Positions 1 through 7,507 of a stretch of 64,000 bases of DNA are shown here, one piece after another. Within the stretch, counting starts at the first letter, position 1, and every line of letters starts with the position of its first letter. The translations under genes and the position numbers were made by a program. The notes below the pieces were generated by a model that was not told where the DNA came from, made no database searches, and saw only the letters and a program-made list of their open reading frames with translations. Source of the DNA: Chryseolinea soli (GTDB lineage Bacteria > Bacteroidota > Bacteroidia > Cytophagales > Cyclobacteriaceae); NCBI RefSeq assembly GCF_003589925.1, contig NZ_CP032382.1:8177390-8241389 (forward strand), given 5' to 3'.

Positions 1-1407
1 CGCAAAGTGAATTTGTTTGCCCACCATGAAAGCGGCAATGACAAAGAATTGGGCAATGACAAATTGCGAGACGGTGAGCACCTTTCGAATGCCGGAGCGG
101 CGTGTAGGCATGCCGGCAAACGCCTGGCTCTTTAGCACTGCCGAAGGTTTGTAGCCCGAAAGAATAATGGCCGGATACAACCCCGCCACAAAACTGACTG
201 CCAGCGTGAGCACGACCAGGAAGGCCATCACCGAAGGTTCGCGGAAGAGGTCGAAGTGAAGTCCGGGGGGAAGAAATTCAGCAAACCACTGTAGCAACGC
301 GGGCGTCAGACCAGCCGAAACCAGCATGGCCAGCAAGGTGATGAAAAATGTTTCGCTTAAAAACTGGAACACCAATTGACTTCGCGAACCACCCGATGTC
401 TTGCGGATGCCGATCTCGCGCGCCCGCTGCGATGCCTGCGCCGTGGCCAGGTTGGTAAAGTTGATACACGCCAGCAGCAATAAAAATGTTGCTATGGCCA
501 GCAGACCCATCAGCACTTTCCGGTCGGCCGTGCGTTGACCAAAACCGGCATACTGCAAATTGAAGTGAATATCGTTCAGAGGTTGTAGCCCGAAATCCAG
601 TTGATTCTGCTCATCCTTGTGGGAACCATATTTTTGAAACATCACATTCATGCGCGCCAGTACATCGGCGGCGTTGCTTCCTTTCGAGAGCTTGAGATAC
701 AGTTTGGAATAGGCCATCCAATCGTTCCAGAGGTTCATCATGAACTGGTCCTGCAGACTGGTCTTTGCAATGGTGGCGTAGGAAATAAATTCAAGCGAGG
801 TGAGATCGGAAGGTTTGTCAAAGTCTTTTACGATACCGGTCACGGTCACCGGCAGGTCGTCGTTGTATTGGATCTCCTTGCCGATCACATCGCTCAAGAC
901 CGTGCCCGGAAAATATTGTGCAGCCCTGCTTTCGGTGAGCACCACCGAGAAAGGATTCGACAACGCCGACGCTTTGCTCCCGGCAAGCCATTCGAAGGGA
1001 AGCAAATCAAAATACGGATTGTTGGTAAACACCATCCCCGGCTGCTTCTTGAACACGACCTGCTCGCCGGCCCGCGCGATCATCACTTTTGCCGTGGCAT
1101 CGCCTTGGAATTGCATCACGGGTACCGTCGCCTCCACACCACTGATCTCGTTTTGAATGGCCATCGCCGCGGGCGCAGGCACGGCCGGCGAGTTCCCATC
1201 GCTTTCACCAAATTTCATGTGAAGCACCACGCGATAGATCCGGTCGCCATCATCCTCAAACGTATCGAAACTATTTTCATAGCGGACCAGGAGATAGATG
1301 ACCAGCGCGGCGCTGATGCCGATGGAGAGCCCCAGGATATGAATGATGGAAAAGGTGATGTTCCGTGTGAAAGCACGGAAGGCGACGGTCACATAATTTT
1401 TCAGCAT
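1..1407 (-). CDS. MacB/FtsX-like ABC transporter permease (3' end outside window)
   Basis: Reading leftward from the ATG at 1407, an open frame of 469 codons runs off the window edge. The start (MLKNYVTVAFRAFTRN) is followed by a membrane segment at about residues 17-38. Next comes a long extracytoplasmic MacB-type core, then an FtsX block with ACINFTNLATA and REIGIRKTSGG, the signature of Bacteroidota MacB-like permeases. Full-length relatives are about 790-880 residues, so roughly the last 40% is missing. Unlike the three other permeases in this window it lacks the short soluble N-terminal prefix and has no PadR gene upstream. No ATPase gene is visible nearby. The likely role is an ABC efflux or mechanotransmission permease; the substrate is unknown. 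Confidence 0.9.
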   Translation of the reverse strand, partial: MLKNYVTVAFRAFTRNITFSIIHILGLSIGISAALVIYLLVRYENSFDTFEDDGDRIYRVVLHMKFGESDGNSPAVPAPAAMAIQNEISGVEATVPVMQFQGDATAKVMIARAGEQVVFKKQPGMVFTNNPYFDLLPFEWLAGSKASALSNPFSVVLTESRAAQYFPGTVLSDVIGKEIQYNDDLPVTVTGIVKDFDKPSDLTSLEFISYATIAKTSLQDQFMMNLWNDWMAYSKLYLKLSKGSNAADVLARMNVMFQKYGSHKDEQNQLDFGLQPLNDIHFNLQYAGFGQRTADRKVLMGLLAIATFLLLLACINFTNLATAQASQRAREIGIRKTSGGSRSQLVFQFLSETFFITLLAMLVSAGLTPALLQWFAEFLPPGLHFDLFREPSVMAFLVVLTLAVSFVAGLYPAIILSGYKPSAVLKSQAFAGMPTRRSGIRKVLTVSQFVIAQFFVIAAFMVGKQIHFA

Positions 1408-1547
1408 GACTTCAGGGTTAGGTGCACGGCACTCCTACCAATGCCAGTGCCAAAGGCATCTATTTGACTATCAGTAAACTTAAGCTTTATTTTTGGGTTG
1501 TGCTTGTTCGGTTTCGGAACGTTCGTGTTCGATAAGGCCCAACGGCA

Positions 1548-1979
1548 TCACCCTTTGCGTATGCTTTTTAAAAACGCCGCTTTGTCGCGGGTGTTGATCA
1601 CCACTTGTTTGCCTTCGCCTTTTTCACCTTTAAAGACCAGCACGATGCCTTCTTTGTTCTCTTTCGCGGAGGTGATGCGGCCCAGCGGGATCTTGTGCAG
1701 CAGGTCGTGTTGTTTGGTGATGCCGGCCAGCAACAAGAAACTTCGCAGCCATAGTTCGTTATCCGTCACCACAATATCGAGCGAACGGCTGGCGCCACCG
1801 AATTTTGTCTTCCACGAGCGAGTGGAATACCCTAGCGCTGTTTTGTCGCGGTAAACGACGTTCACCGAATGGATGTCCGGAAAGATCGATAGCGCTTTCT
1901 TTCCCTGGTCATAAAAGGTTTTCAGAATGACAATCCCGACAGCAATGCCGACCAGCACGAGGAGCGATCCAACTTCCAT
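1548..1979 (-). CDS. Hypothetical membrane-anchored protein
   Basis: This encodes 143 residues from the ATG at 1979; an in-frame TTG lies two codons upstream and is less likely. An N-terminal hydrophobic segment (about residues 3-20, LLVLVGIAVGIVILKTF) anchors it. The rest is a soluble domain rich in beta-type sequence with basic patches, ending in KGEKGEGKQVVINTRDK. The pattern resembles small PH-like or PepSY-like membrane-proximal domains, but I do not recognise a family. It stands alone between the permease and the PaiB-like gene, all on the same strand. Function unknown. Confidence 0.7.
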   Translation of the reverse strand: MEVGSLLVLVGIAVGIVILKTFYDQGKKALSIFPDIHSVNVVYRDKTALGYSTRSWKTKFGGASRSLDIVVTDNELWLRSFLLLAGITKQHDLLHKIPLGRITSAKENKEGIVLVFKGEKGEGKQVVINTRDKAAFLKSIRKG

Positions 1980-2072
1980 TGACAACTTATTTTAAACTAC
2001 AATATTACATGTTTTCATCGCGCACGAATGAATGGGCTTTGCATTTTCCACGAGGTCGGCCCGGATTTTTCG

Positions 2073-2690
2073 TCACGATCCTTTTTCCCTCGCTTTCATT
2101 GCTGCGGCAATCTGTCGCTCACTCTCGTGGTCGCTTTTGGAAAGCGTCTCGATGATGCGGTGACGTTCGGCCTCGGTTTTATTTTGACTGAGCTTGTTCT
2201 TGCCCTGCAGTTCCGTGACAGTGATCTCGAAGGCCATGATGCCATTGACGGCTTTTTCCCTGAAGTCGGGAGGCAGGCTGTCCCATTGCTGGCGATAGGA
2301 GGCTTCGAACGTCTCTATCATTTGTTCCAGCACGGCAACCGCTTGCTGCGGATCGGGCAATGTTTTCCCCCGGCCATAGGCATGCACCGCCATGTAGTTC
2401 CAGGTGGGCACGTTCTGAACTTTGTCGTAATGTTTCGGAGAAATGAAGGCATGGGGTTCGCTGAAAATGACCAGCACCGGGTTGGTCTCGAGCTCCATCC
2501 ATTGTTTGTTGGCCTTGGCAAAGTGTGAGGTGAGCACCACCGTGTTGTCCACCTCGCGAACCAGAAAAGGCAAATGGGTGGCCGTTTGATAATTATTTTT
2601 TACGGTCACGATGGTGGCAAAGCTGAATCGCCTCATGAAGGCCACCATTTCGGCTGTGTCGGTGGTCAGGAAAGCACTGGGCGTATACAT
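2073..2690 (-). CDS. FMN-binding negative transcriptional regulator, PaiB family
   Basis: This encodes 205 residues starting MYTPSAF, the typical PaiB start. The split-barrel flavin-binding fold is indicated by ATHLPFLV, the SHFAKANKQW block (about residues 55-64), the SEPHAFISP motif and NVPTWNY followed by VHAYG. All are hallmarks of PaiB-type proteins. In Bacillus, PaiB works with PaiA in control of sporulation and protease genes; in Bacteroidota the family is widespread and its role is not defined. Length matches the family. It stands alone and shows no operon partner. Confidence 0.88.
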   Translation of the reverse strand: MYTPSAFLTTDTAEMVAFMRRFSFATIVTVKNNYQTATHLPFLVREVDNTVVLTSHFAKANKQWMELETNPVLVIFSEPHAFISPKHYDKVQNVPTWNYMAVHAYGRGKTLPDPQQAVAVLEQMIETFEASYRQQWDSLPPDFREKAVNGIMAFEITVTELQGKNKLSQNKTEAERHRIIETLSKSDHESERQIAAAMKAREKGS

Positions 2691-2760
2691 GATTGGTCGA
2701 CGCGTATGCGTACGGATAAATTTTTACCCCTAATTTAGTACTGGGAAAATTGAAAATTCT

Positions 2761-3084
2761 ATGCTGACCGACAAATTAACACACCCCGTTGTCAAGCGCG
2801 CGTTGACGGCCCTCGACAAAGGCGATGCCAAGGGCTGGTTTGGGTTGTTCACTGCGGATGCCGAGTTGTATGACGATGGGAATAAAGTGAGCTTCGTCCC
2901 TTTTTTTACAAAAGCGCTGGGGCACGAACGGTTCACGACGATCGATAAGGTGGAGAACGAGGGGTTGCATGTTTATGGGCGATTTCATTCGGATCAGTGG
3001 GGGGATTTTAGGACGTATTTTAAGTTTCATGTTGATGGGCAGAATAGGATTTATCGGTTGGAGATTGGGCAGGCGGATTACTAG
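2761..3084 (+). CDS. NTF2-like (SnoaL-type) small protein
   Basis: This encodes 107 residues with no signal peptide. The pattern ALTALDKGDAKGWFGLFTADAELYDDG, then a central HERFTTIDKVE and a final beta-rich YFKFHVDGQNRIYRLEIGQ, is that of the cone-shaped alpha+beta NTF2-like fold used by SnoaL isomerases and many binding proteins. Such proteins bind small ligands or act as isomerases or hydrolases; which one cannot be told here. The gene is divergent from the PaiB-like gene (70 bp apart) and is followed directly by the heptad repeat tract. Confidence 0.72.
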   Translation: MLTDKLTHPVVKRALTALDKGDAKGWFGLFTADAELYDDGNKVSFVPFFTKALGHERFTTIDKVENEGLHVYGRFHSDQWGDFRTYFKFHVDGQNRIYRLEIGQADY

Positions 3085-3093
3085 GGGGCGGTA

Positions 3094-3172
3094 TTCAGGA
3101 GCCAGAAGCCAGGAGCCAGGAGCCAGAATTTAGTAGTCGGTACTCAGTAGCCAGTAGTCAGTAGCCAGTAGT
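3094..3172. repeat. Heptanucleotide tandem repeat tract (CAGTAGC/CAGTAGT type)
   Basis: Starting about 10 bases after the stop of the NTF2-like gene, the DNA consists of seven-base units such as CAGGAGC, CAGAAGC, CAGTAGC and CAGTAGT in tandem, partly degenerate in the first half and regular in the second. The same kind of tract recurs at 61184-61250. It has no spacers, so it is not a CRISPR. The chitinase promoter region begins just beyond it. Confidence 0.85.
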
Positions 3173-3221
3173 CGATATTTTGAGAGTTGGTCGTTGGGGG
3201 ATAGTTTTTGGGTTGTCCTTT

Positions 3222-3256
3222 TTGCAGGTGCTTTTGTTTGATATTTTTTAACTTTG
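3222..3256 (+). promoter_or_regulatory. Candidate Bacteroidota-type promoter of the chitinase gene
   Basis: TAACTTTG at 3249-3256 matches the Bacteroidota -7 consensus TAnnTTTG exactly. A TTG element at 3222-3224 lies 24 bases upstream, slightly longer than usual. The implied transcript start would be only a few bases before the ATG at 3270, so the leader would be very short. This is inferred from the consensus only. Confidence 0.3.
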
Positions 3257-3269
3257 AAATTGGGATGAT

Positions 3270-4235
3270 ATGAAATTGTTTTTTCGCTTTGCTGTGCTCT
3301 TGTCGTTTTTGGGGAGTGCTGTCCAGGCACAGCCTGGGGAGCCTTTTCGGGTGGTGGGGTATTATTCGCTGGCGTCGGCTTTGGCGGGGGAAGATGACGT
3401 GGCTTTTAAATATGTTACGCATGTGAACCTTTGGTTTTTGAATCCGGATTCGGTGGGGAATTTTACGCGGGATCTGGGTGCGCTGGGGGGCTTCGTTGAG
3501 CGAGCGCATAAGAAACAGGTGAAAGTGTTGTTTGCTATTGGCGGGGGGACGCGGCAGCCGCAGTATCACCGGTTGTTGCAAGACGACAAGCGCAGTGCGC
3601 TCATCCAAAACCTGGTGGCGGAAGTCGAGAAGTACCATGTCGATGGTGTGGACGTTGACCTGGAGGGGACGGACATTGATGGGAACTACGAGAACTTTGT
3701 GGTAGAGTTGGCGCAGGCTTTACATGCCCGGCAAAAGCTGATCACGGCGGCGATCGCGGTGTATTATAAGGATCAGTTTACGGACAAGGCATTGGCACAA
3801 TATGATTTTGTGAACGTCATGAGCTACGACCGCACGGGGCCATGGCGGCCGGATAAGCCCGGCCCACACGCTACCTATGCCCATGCGGTCGAAGACCTTG
3901 ATTATTTTGGTATCGAAAGAAAGATCGCTCCGCAGCGCATGAACCTGGGAGTTCCTTTTTATGGTTACGGCTACGGGCCCGAGCTGACCTCGCGCGCCAC
4001 CAGCAAGACCTATAAAGAAATTGTGGCCGCTTTCCCCGGGGCGGAAAACGTGGATGAATGGAGAATGCCGGATGGTCATATCCTCTATTACAACGGCATC
4101 CCTACCATGCGGTTAAAGACACAGTTGGCGCGCACAAAAGCATCGGGTATCATGATCTGGGAACTGCGCGGGGATAGCAAAGGGAAAAAGTCGCTGTTAA
4201 AAAACATTCACCGGGCATCCAAGACCAAATCTTAG
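3270..4235 (+). CDS. Glycoside hydrolase family 18 (chitinase-like), secreted
   Basis: This encodes 321 residues. A signal peptide (about residues 1-20, ending AVQA) precedes a single GH18 TIM barrel. The family signature DxxDxDxE is intact as D125, D128, D130 and catalytic E132 (DGVDVDLEG). KVLFAIGGG (the SxGG-like strand), the VMSYD strand and a terminal IMIWELRGD are also present. These residues support substrate-assisted hydrolysis of beta-1,4-GlcNAc polymers (chitin or peptidoglycan-related glycans). No binding module or T9SS sorting domain is present, so it is probably periplasmic or released by another route. It converges on the cytochrome gene downstream. Confidence 0.9.
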   Translation: MKLFFRFAVLLSFLGSAVQAQPGEPFRVVGYYSLASALAGEDDVAFKYVTHVNLWFLNPDSVGNFTRDLGALGGFVERAHKKQVKVLFAIGGGTRQPQYHRLLQDDKRSALIQNLVAEVEKYHVDGVDVDLEGTDIDGNYENFVVELAQALHARQKLITAAIAVYYKDQFTDKALAQYDFVNVMSYDRTGPWRPDKPGPHATYAHAVEDLDYFGIERKIAPQRMNLGVPFYGYGYGPELTSRATSKTYKEIVAAFPGAENVDEWRMPDGHILYYNGIPTMRLKTQLARTKASGIMIWELRGDSKGKKSLLKNIHRASKTKS

Positions 4236-4250
4236 CGCCAGCCGCAAGCA

Positions 4251-4598
4251 TTACTTCTTCTCCCCCACTACGCCCTGCGTTTCCAGCCAGCGCAGCAACG
4301 TGTCTTTCTCCTCCTGGGAGAGTTTGATCACATTGCCCCGGGGCATCCTTTGTTTCACAAACACCTGCTTGTAGATCTTCGGCGCATGGGTTTCCATGTT
4401 GGAGACGGTGAATACTTTGCCGGGGTTTTGGCGTTCATGACAAACATTGCATTTGCCTTGCAGGATCATCAGCGCCTGGTCTTTCACGGTGTCGTCCTTT
4501 CGACGGGCAACAGGATCAGGATGAACGTTTGCCTGCGCCAAAGGGGAGACTGACATCAGCGCCACGACCATCAGTCCCTTGAAGAAATGTGTTTTCAT
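4251..4598 (-). CDS. Small secreted c-type cytochrome
   Basis: This encodes 115 residues with a signal peptide (about residues 1-23, ending AQA). One haem-attachment site CNVCH lies at residues 50-54. A Met in the KQRMPRGN block about 35 residues later is a likely sixth haem ligand. The C-terminal EEKDTLLRWLETQG helix is typical of class I cytochromes and of haem-binding PSCyt-like proteins. It is expected to be a periplasmic electron carrier. No oxidase or reductase partner is adjacent; the DUF1772 membrane gene upstream is on the same strand but 67 bases away. Confidence 0.85.
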   Translation of the reverse strand: MKTHFFKGLMVVALMSVSPLAQANVHPDPVARRKDDTVKDQALMILQGKCNVCHERQNPGKVFTVSNMETHAPKIYKQVFVKQRMPRGNVIKLSQEEKDTLLRWLETQGVVGEKK

Positions 4599-4664
4599 AA
4601 CTTTCTGTATTTAATAAGACAAACCTAACCTGTCATACAGGATGAGGATAGAACAAAACCGACA

Positions 4665-5177
4665 TCACGCCGCCGCTACCGATTCCTTCGGACTGAGACA
4701 CGCCAGGATCACCAACACGATGGCGAGCACGGCAGCGTAGGTTCGGATCGTGTTCAGACTATTCCACGGTCCTTCAAAAGACAGGCGCCGGGCGGTCACT
4801 TCGGCGTCGGACGCGGTGGCCAGGGGGAAGACGTCGATTGCGTTGTTCAAGGGCACATTTCCTACGATCGTCACGCCAAAGACGCCCACGACATAGACGA
4901 CGGTGGCCGCCAGCAGAAACCAGAAGCGCGCCGACATCGGTTGGGCATAGTGCATGTAGGTGCTCACCGGCAACAAGAAGAGCGTACCCATGAAGGCGGC
5001 AAAAAAAACGGGATTCAATATGGCCCGGTTCATGGCCTGCATCGCCGCGACATATTCGCGGTCGGTCACATGGGCCAGGCCTGGGGTGACGGAAACGGAC
5101 CAGGCATAAAACAAGCCGGCCATCAGCGCGGTGGTGGTGGCCGTTAGCACAAGGAGGAGATTGGAAGGTGTTGTCAT
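4665..5177 (-). CDS. DUF1772 (anthrone oxygenase-like) membrane protein
   Basis: This encodes 170 residues from the ATG at 5177 (MTTPSNLLL). An in-frame ATG at 5207 would add ten residues, and I prefer the shorter form because it begins at the first membrane helix. Four hydrophobic helices are visible. The motifs are LFYAWSVSVTPGL, MQAMNRAILNPVFF, NVPLNNAID and a final EGPWNSLNTIRTYAAVLA. These are the diagnostic blocks of DUF1772, named for fungal anthrone oxygenases. In bacteria the function is unproven. Confidence 0.85.
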   Translation of the reverse strand: MTTPSNLLLVLTATTTALMAGLFYAWSVSVTPGLAHVTDREYVAAMQAMNRAILNPVFFAAFMGTLFLLPVSTYMHYAQPMSARFWFLLAATVVYVVGVFGVTIVGNVPLNNAIDVFPLATASDAEVTARRLSFEGPWNSLNTIRTYAAVLAIVLVILACLSPKESVAAA

Positions 5178-5327
5178 CGCTATTTTTTTTATCAAAAATA
5201 GGATCATCCCTTCTTTCAGAATTGAACAAAACCGACACGCTGCCCAACAGACTAAAAAAAATCAATCCGCGTCTGGGTTTTTAGGCTAAACCGGGATAAA
5301 TGCGCCATCCCAAACCAAGGACAACGG

Positions 5328-5774
5328 TCAGTCCGTCTTATTTTTGCCGATCATATACCGCATATCAATAGCAATAACGGTGTCTTTCCGGTCGGCCAGC
5401 ACTTCGATGGAGGCTTTTTCAAAAGAAGGTGGGCCAATGGCACCCATGGCGTTATTGGAAAACCCGAAGCCTTCCTTGGGGATGCCGAGCCTGTTTTGAT
5501 CGAGGTCTTTGTTCTTGTTTTCATCGTGCAGGATGCTGACAGCATATTTGCCCGGCTTCACGTTGTCGAAGACCACGATTACGCCGTCTTTGGAGGCCTT
5601 CACGATCTTGCCTTCCATGGCGTTGCGGGGGAAATGATCGTCTTTGTCGTACAGGCCTACGATGATGTTGCCCTTGTTGCTTTTGATCTTGTCGATCTTT
5701 ACTTCCAATTTGTTTTGCGCCACGGCCATCGTGATAAAGGACAACCCTATGGCAATCATTATGCTCCTTCTCAT
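5328..5774 (-). CDS. DUF2141 secreted protein
   Basis: This encodes 148 residues from the ATG at 5774 (MRRSIMIAIG); a TTG three codons earlier is unlikely. The signal peptide ends near MAVAQ. The mature part is one beta-sandwich domain with GNIIVGLYDKDDHFP, VFDNVKPGKYAVSILHDEN and GFGFSNNA, the DUF2141 signature. Such proteins are common in the Bacteroidota periplasm or envelope and their role is unknown. No sorting domain is present. It is a single gene with a gap of about 150 bp to its left neighbour. Confidence 0.88.
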   Translation of the reverse strand: MRRSIMIAIGLSFITMAVAQNKLEVKIDKIKSNKGNIIVGLYDKDDHFPRNAMEGKIVKASKDGVIVVFDNVKPGKYAVSILHDENKNKDLDQNRLGIPKEGFGFSNNAMGAIGPPSFEKASIEVLADRKDTVIAIDMRYMIGKNKTD

Positions 5775-5876
5775 AAAACTCAATGCTTACGAGGATAAAA
5801 CAACAATGCGATCAAAAAAGTTATGCGTTCCTGTAGGGAGAGGGTTATTTAACGTGGGGGCTGGTCGCTCAAATTA

Positions 5877-5954
5877 AACCGCAAAGACGCAAAGGGCGCA
5901 AAGTTAACGCAAAGCGCTTCGCGGTGACTTTGCGTCCTTTGCGCCTTTGCGGTT
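5877..5954. repeat. 27-bp inverted repeat built of GCAAAG units
   Basis: Left arm 5877-5903 and right arm 5928-5954 are complementary over 27 bases with one mismatch, separated by 24 bases. Each arm consists of GCAAAG units about nine bases apart (AACCGCAAAG...). The right arm ends inside the TAA stop codon of the AlkD-like gene. The element could fold into a long hairpin and act as a terminator-like structure, or it may be a dispersed palindromic repeat. Confidence 0.85.
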
Positions 5955-6678
5955 AAAACTTCTTCGACGTCTTCCGCCCCGTCTTCAACTTCACCATCGT
6001 CTCGCGCACGGCAATGCGGGGAAGGCTTTCCGAATTTTCTCCCAGGTATTCTTCCACCGCCTCCCGGTAATGCTTCACCATGGTGCGCAGCAGCCACGAG
6101 ATGGCCTTGGTGATGAGGATGTCTTTTTCGCCTTTCAGCCGGTCGATGTTTTGCAGCGCCACGGTCACCAGCTCGGCGTTCACGTTCCGGCTCAGCGGCG
6201 AGCAAAGCAACACCAGCGAAGCACGGCGCGTTTGAATGTTCTTGCTTTTGGCAAACTTGAGCAACAAGGGTTTCCAGGCTTGCCACTGCGCGGGGATCTC
6301 CGTGAGCGTATATTTTCCGGTGCACACCACATCCACTTCCGCCCAGCCCACCAGGTGCTCCAACCATGCTCCAAAGACCGTCGGCTTGAACTGGCGCTGG
6401 TCTGGGGTGGCGTAGTCCAGCAACACCCCGGCCATGAATTTCTCGGTGGCCGACTCCCCTTCGATGAGGCTGGTGAGCACCGGCACAAACCCTTTTGCCG
6501 GCATCTCCCGGTGTGCCTTTATCCATCCACGGCCAATGGCGCGCAGGGTGGGCGCGTTGATGGCGTAGCGCGGGTGCGGGTTGCCCAGGTAGCTATCCGA
6601 AAAAGTATGTTGCGTGGCTTTGCCCGCCTTGGCTTTGATGAGCTTCAACAGCTCCTGGTGATGGGGATTCATGGCCAT
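5953..6678 (-). CDS. DNA alkylation repair protein (AlkD-like, HEAT-repeat glycosylase)
   Basis: This encodes 241 residues. The all-helical sequence shows repeated HEAT-like helices and the blocks FSDSYLGNPHPRYAINAP near the N-terminus and NIQTRRASLVLL with ITKAISWLLRTM later. These are typical of the AlkC/AlkD superfamily, which removes N3- and N7-alkylpurines without base flipping. No signal peptide is present and it should act on DNA in the cytoplasm. A second in-frame ATG lies at 6672. The stop codon is embedded in the long inverted repeat at 5877-5954. The gene is divergent from the tRNA-Arg locus. Confidence 0.88.
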   Translation of the reverse strand: MAMNPHHQELLKLIKAKAGKATQHTFSDSYLGNPHPRYAINAPTLRAIGRGWIKAHREMPAKGFVPVLTSLIEGESATEKFMAGVLLDYATPDQRQFKPTVFGAWLEHLVGWAEVDVVCTGKYTLTEIPAQWQAWKPLLLKFAKSKNIQTRRASLVLLCSPLSRNVNAELVTVALQNIDRLKGEKDILITKAISWLLRTMVKHYREAVEEYLGENSESLPRIAVRETMVKLKTGRKTSKKF

Positions 6679-6791
6679 ATTGCCGTAATTTTAAACGTTT
6701 CCCCAAGATAGCACACCAAACCAAGCCCTTTTTAGCAGCGGGATTTTTTAGGCCCAAACCTTTCCTTATTTTTGCAGGCAATTGAAAACAG

Positions 6792-6863
6792 GGCTCCGTA
6801 TTTCAATGGATAGAATTTCAGATTCCGATTCTGAAGATGCAGGTTCGATTCCTGCCGGGGCTA
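6792..6863 (+). tRNA. tRNA-Arg (anticodon CCG)
   Basis: A full cloverleaf can be folded by eye. The seven-pair acceptor stem is GGCTCCG with CGGGGCT (two G-U pairs). The D-arm is around TTTC..GAA, the anticodon stem TCAGA/TCTGA encloses loop TTCCGAT (anticodon CCG), and the T-arm is GCAGG TTCGATT CCTGC. The discriminator base is A and CCA is not encoded. It reads codon CGG. It is followed by a terminator and then an integrase remnant, the usual arrangement when a tRNA gene serves as an integration site. Confidence 0.9.
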
Positions 6864-6883
6864 CTTTCCCACAAGATTGAGCC

Positions 6884-6918
6884 AAAAAGGCTGTTTGGGT
6901 AATCCCAGCAGCCTTTTT
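6884..6918 (+). terminator. Rho-independent terminator after tRNA-Arg
   Basis: AAAAAGGCTG (6884-6893) pairs perfectly with CAGCCTTTTT (6909-6918), with an inner GGG/CCC pairing in the loop. The T-run forms the 3' side. It lies 21 bases after the tRNA. Confidence 0.85.
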
Positions 6919-7018
6919 AATTGGGGTATTGTTTCGTAATTGTTTCGCATAAGTTTCGCAATAAATGGGGTATTCAAGACTCTAACGTTGGATAATTTTA
7001 CGCAGGATGGAAAGTTGA

Positions 7019-7426
7019 GCCCTGAAACCACACAAGACAGGGAAATACGGAACGAAAGTGATAAACAAGCCCCTGAACGATCTAGCCAGGATCCTTCTTG
7101 GAGATGAGATCAACGAGCGCACTGACCGGAGGATATTTCACCGTTACAATGAACAATACAGTAACGAGCTTTTGAAGGAAATTGCAAAAGGAATAAGCAT
7201 CAAACGCCGTCTATACCATCACGTCGGCCGCGCGACGTTCGCAAGCCTATACGACCAAGCTGGCGGTAACCATCGGAGCCTAATGGAACATATGGGGCTA
7301 AGGAAAATGAACACCCTAATGAGATACGTAAAGACGAACGAGAAGGTCATCGCCGATGCAATTGGAAAGATGAATGATTCGATGAGCGATTCTTTATCAA
7401 ATAAGATCAGTATGCCCGGCTTCTGA
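7019..7426 (+). pseudogene. Truncated tyrosine recombinase/integrase (C-terminal half only)
   Basis: The open frame runs from just after a TGA at 7016-7018 to 7426; a GTG at 7058 is the only plausible start. The sequence matches the C-terminal catalytic part of phage or ICE tyrosine recombinases: a leading LKPHKTGKYGTKV strand pair, the HxxR box (HHVGRATFASLY), the second His in LMEHMGL and the nucleophile Tyr in MRYVKT. The N-terminal DNA-binding domain and the first catalytic Arg are missing, so it cannot be an active enzyme. It lies 155 bp after tRNA-Arg, consistent with the tRNA having been its attachment site. Confidence 0.8.
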
Positions 7427-7507
7427 TCTCCAAAGTATGGGATCACTGTCAACGAGTTCAAAGGACTAAACCATGTTTTCAAACATTCCCCATACGGCAA
7501 ACATATT

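Noticed and set aside
601..1467. A long rightward open frame of 288 codons at the left edge
   Set aside because: It is antisense to the permease at 1-1407, whose leftward reading has clear FtsX motifs; the rightward frame has no family pattern.
3094..3172. Possible CRISPR array from the regular repeats
   Set aside because: Units are seven bases in tandem with no unique spacers and no cas genes.
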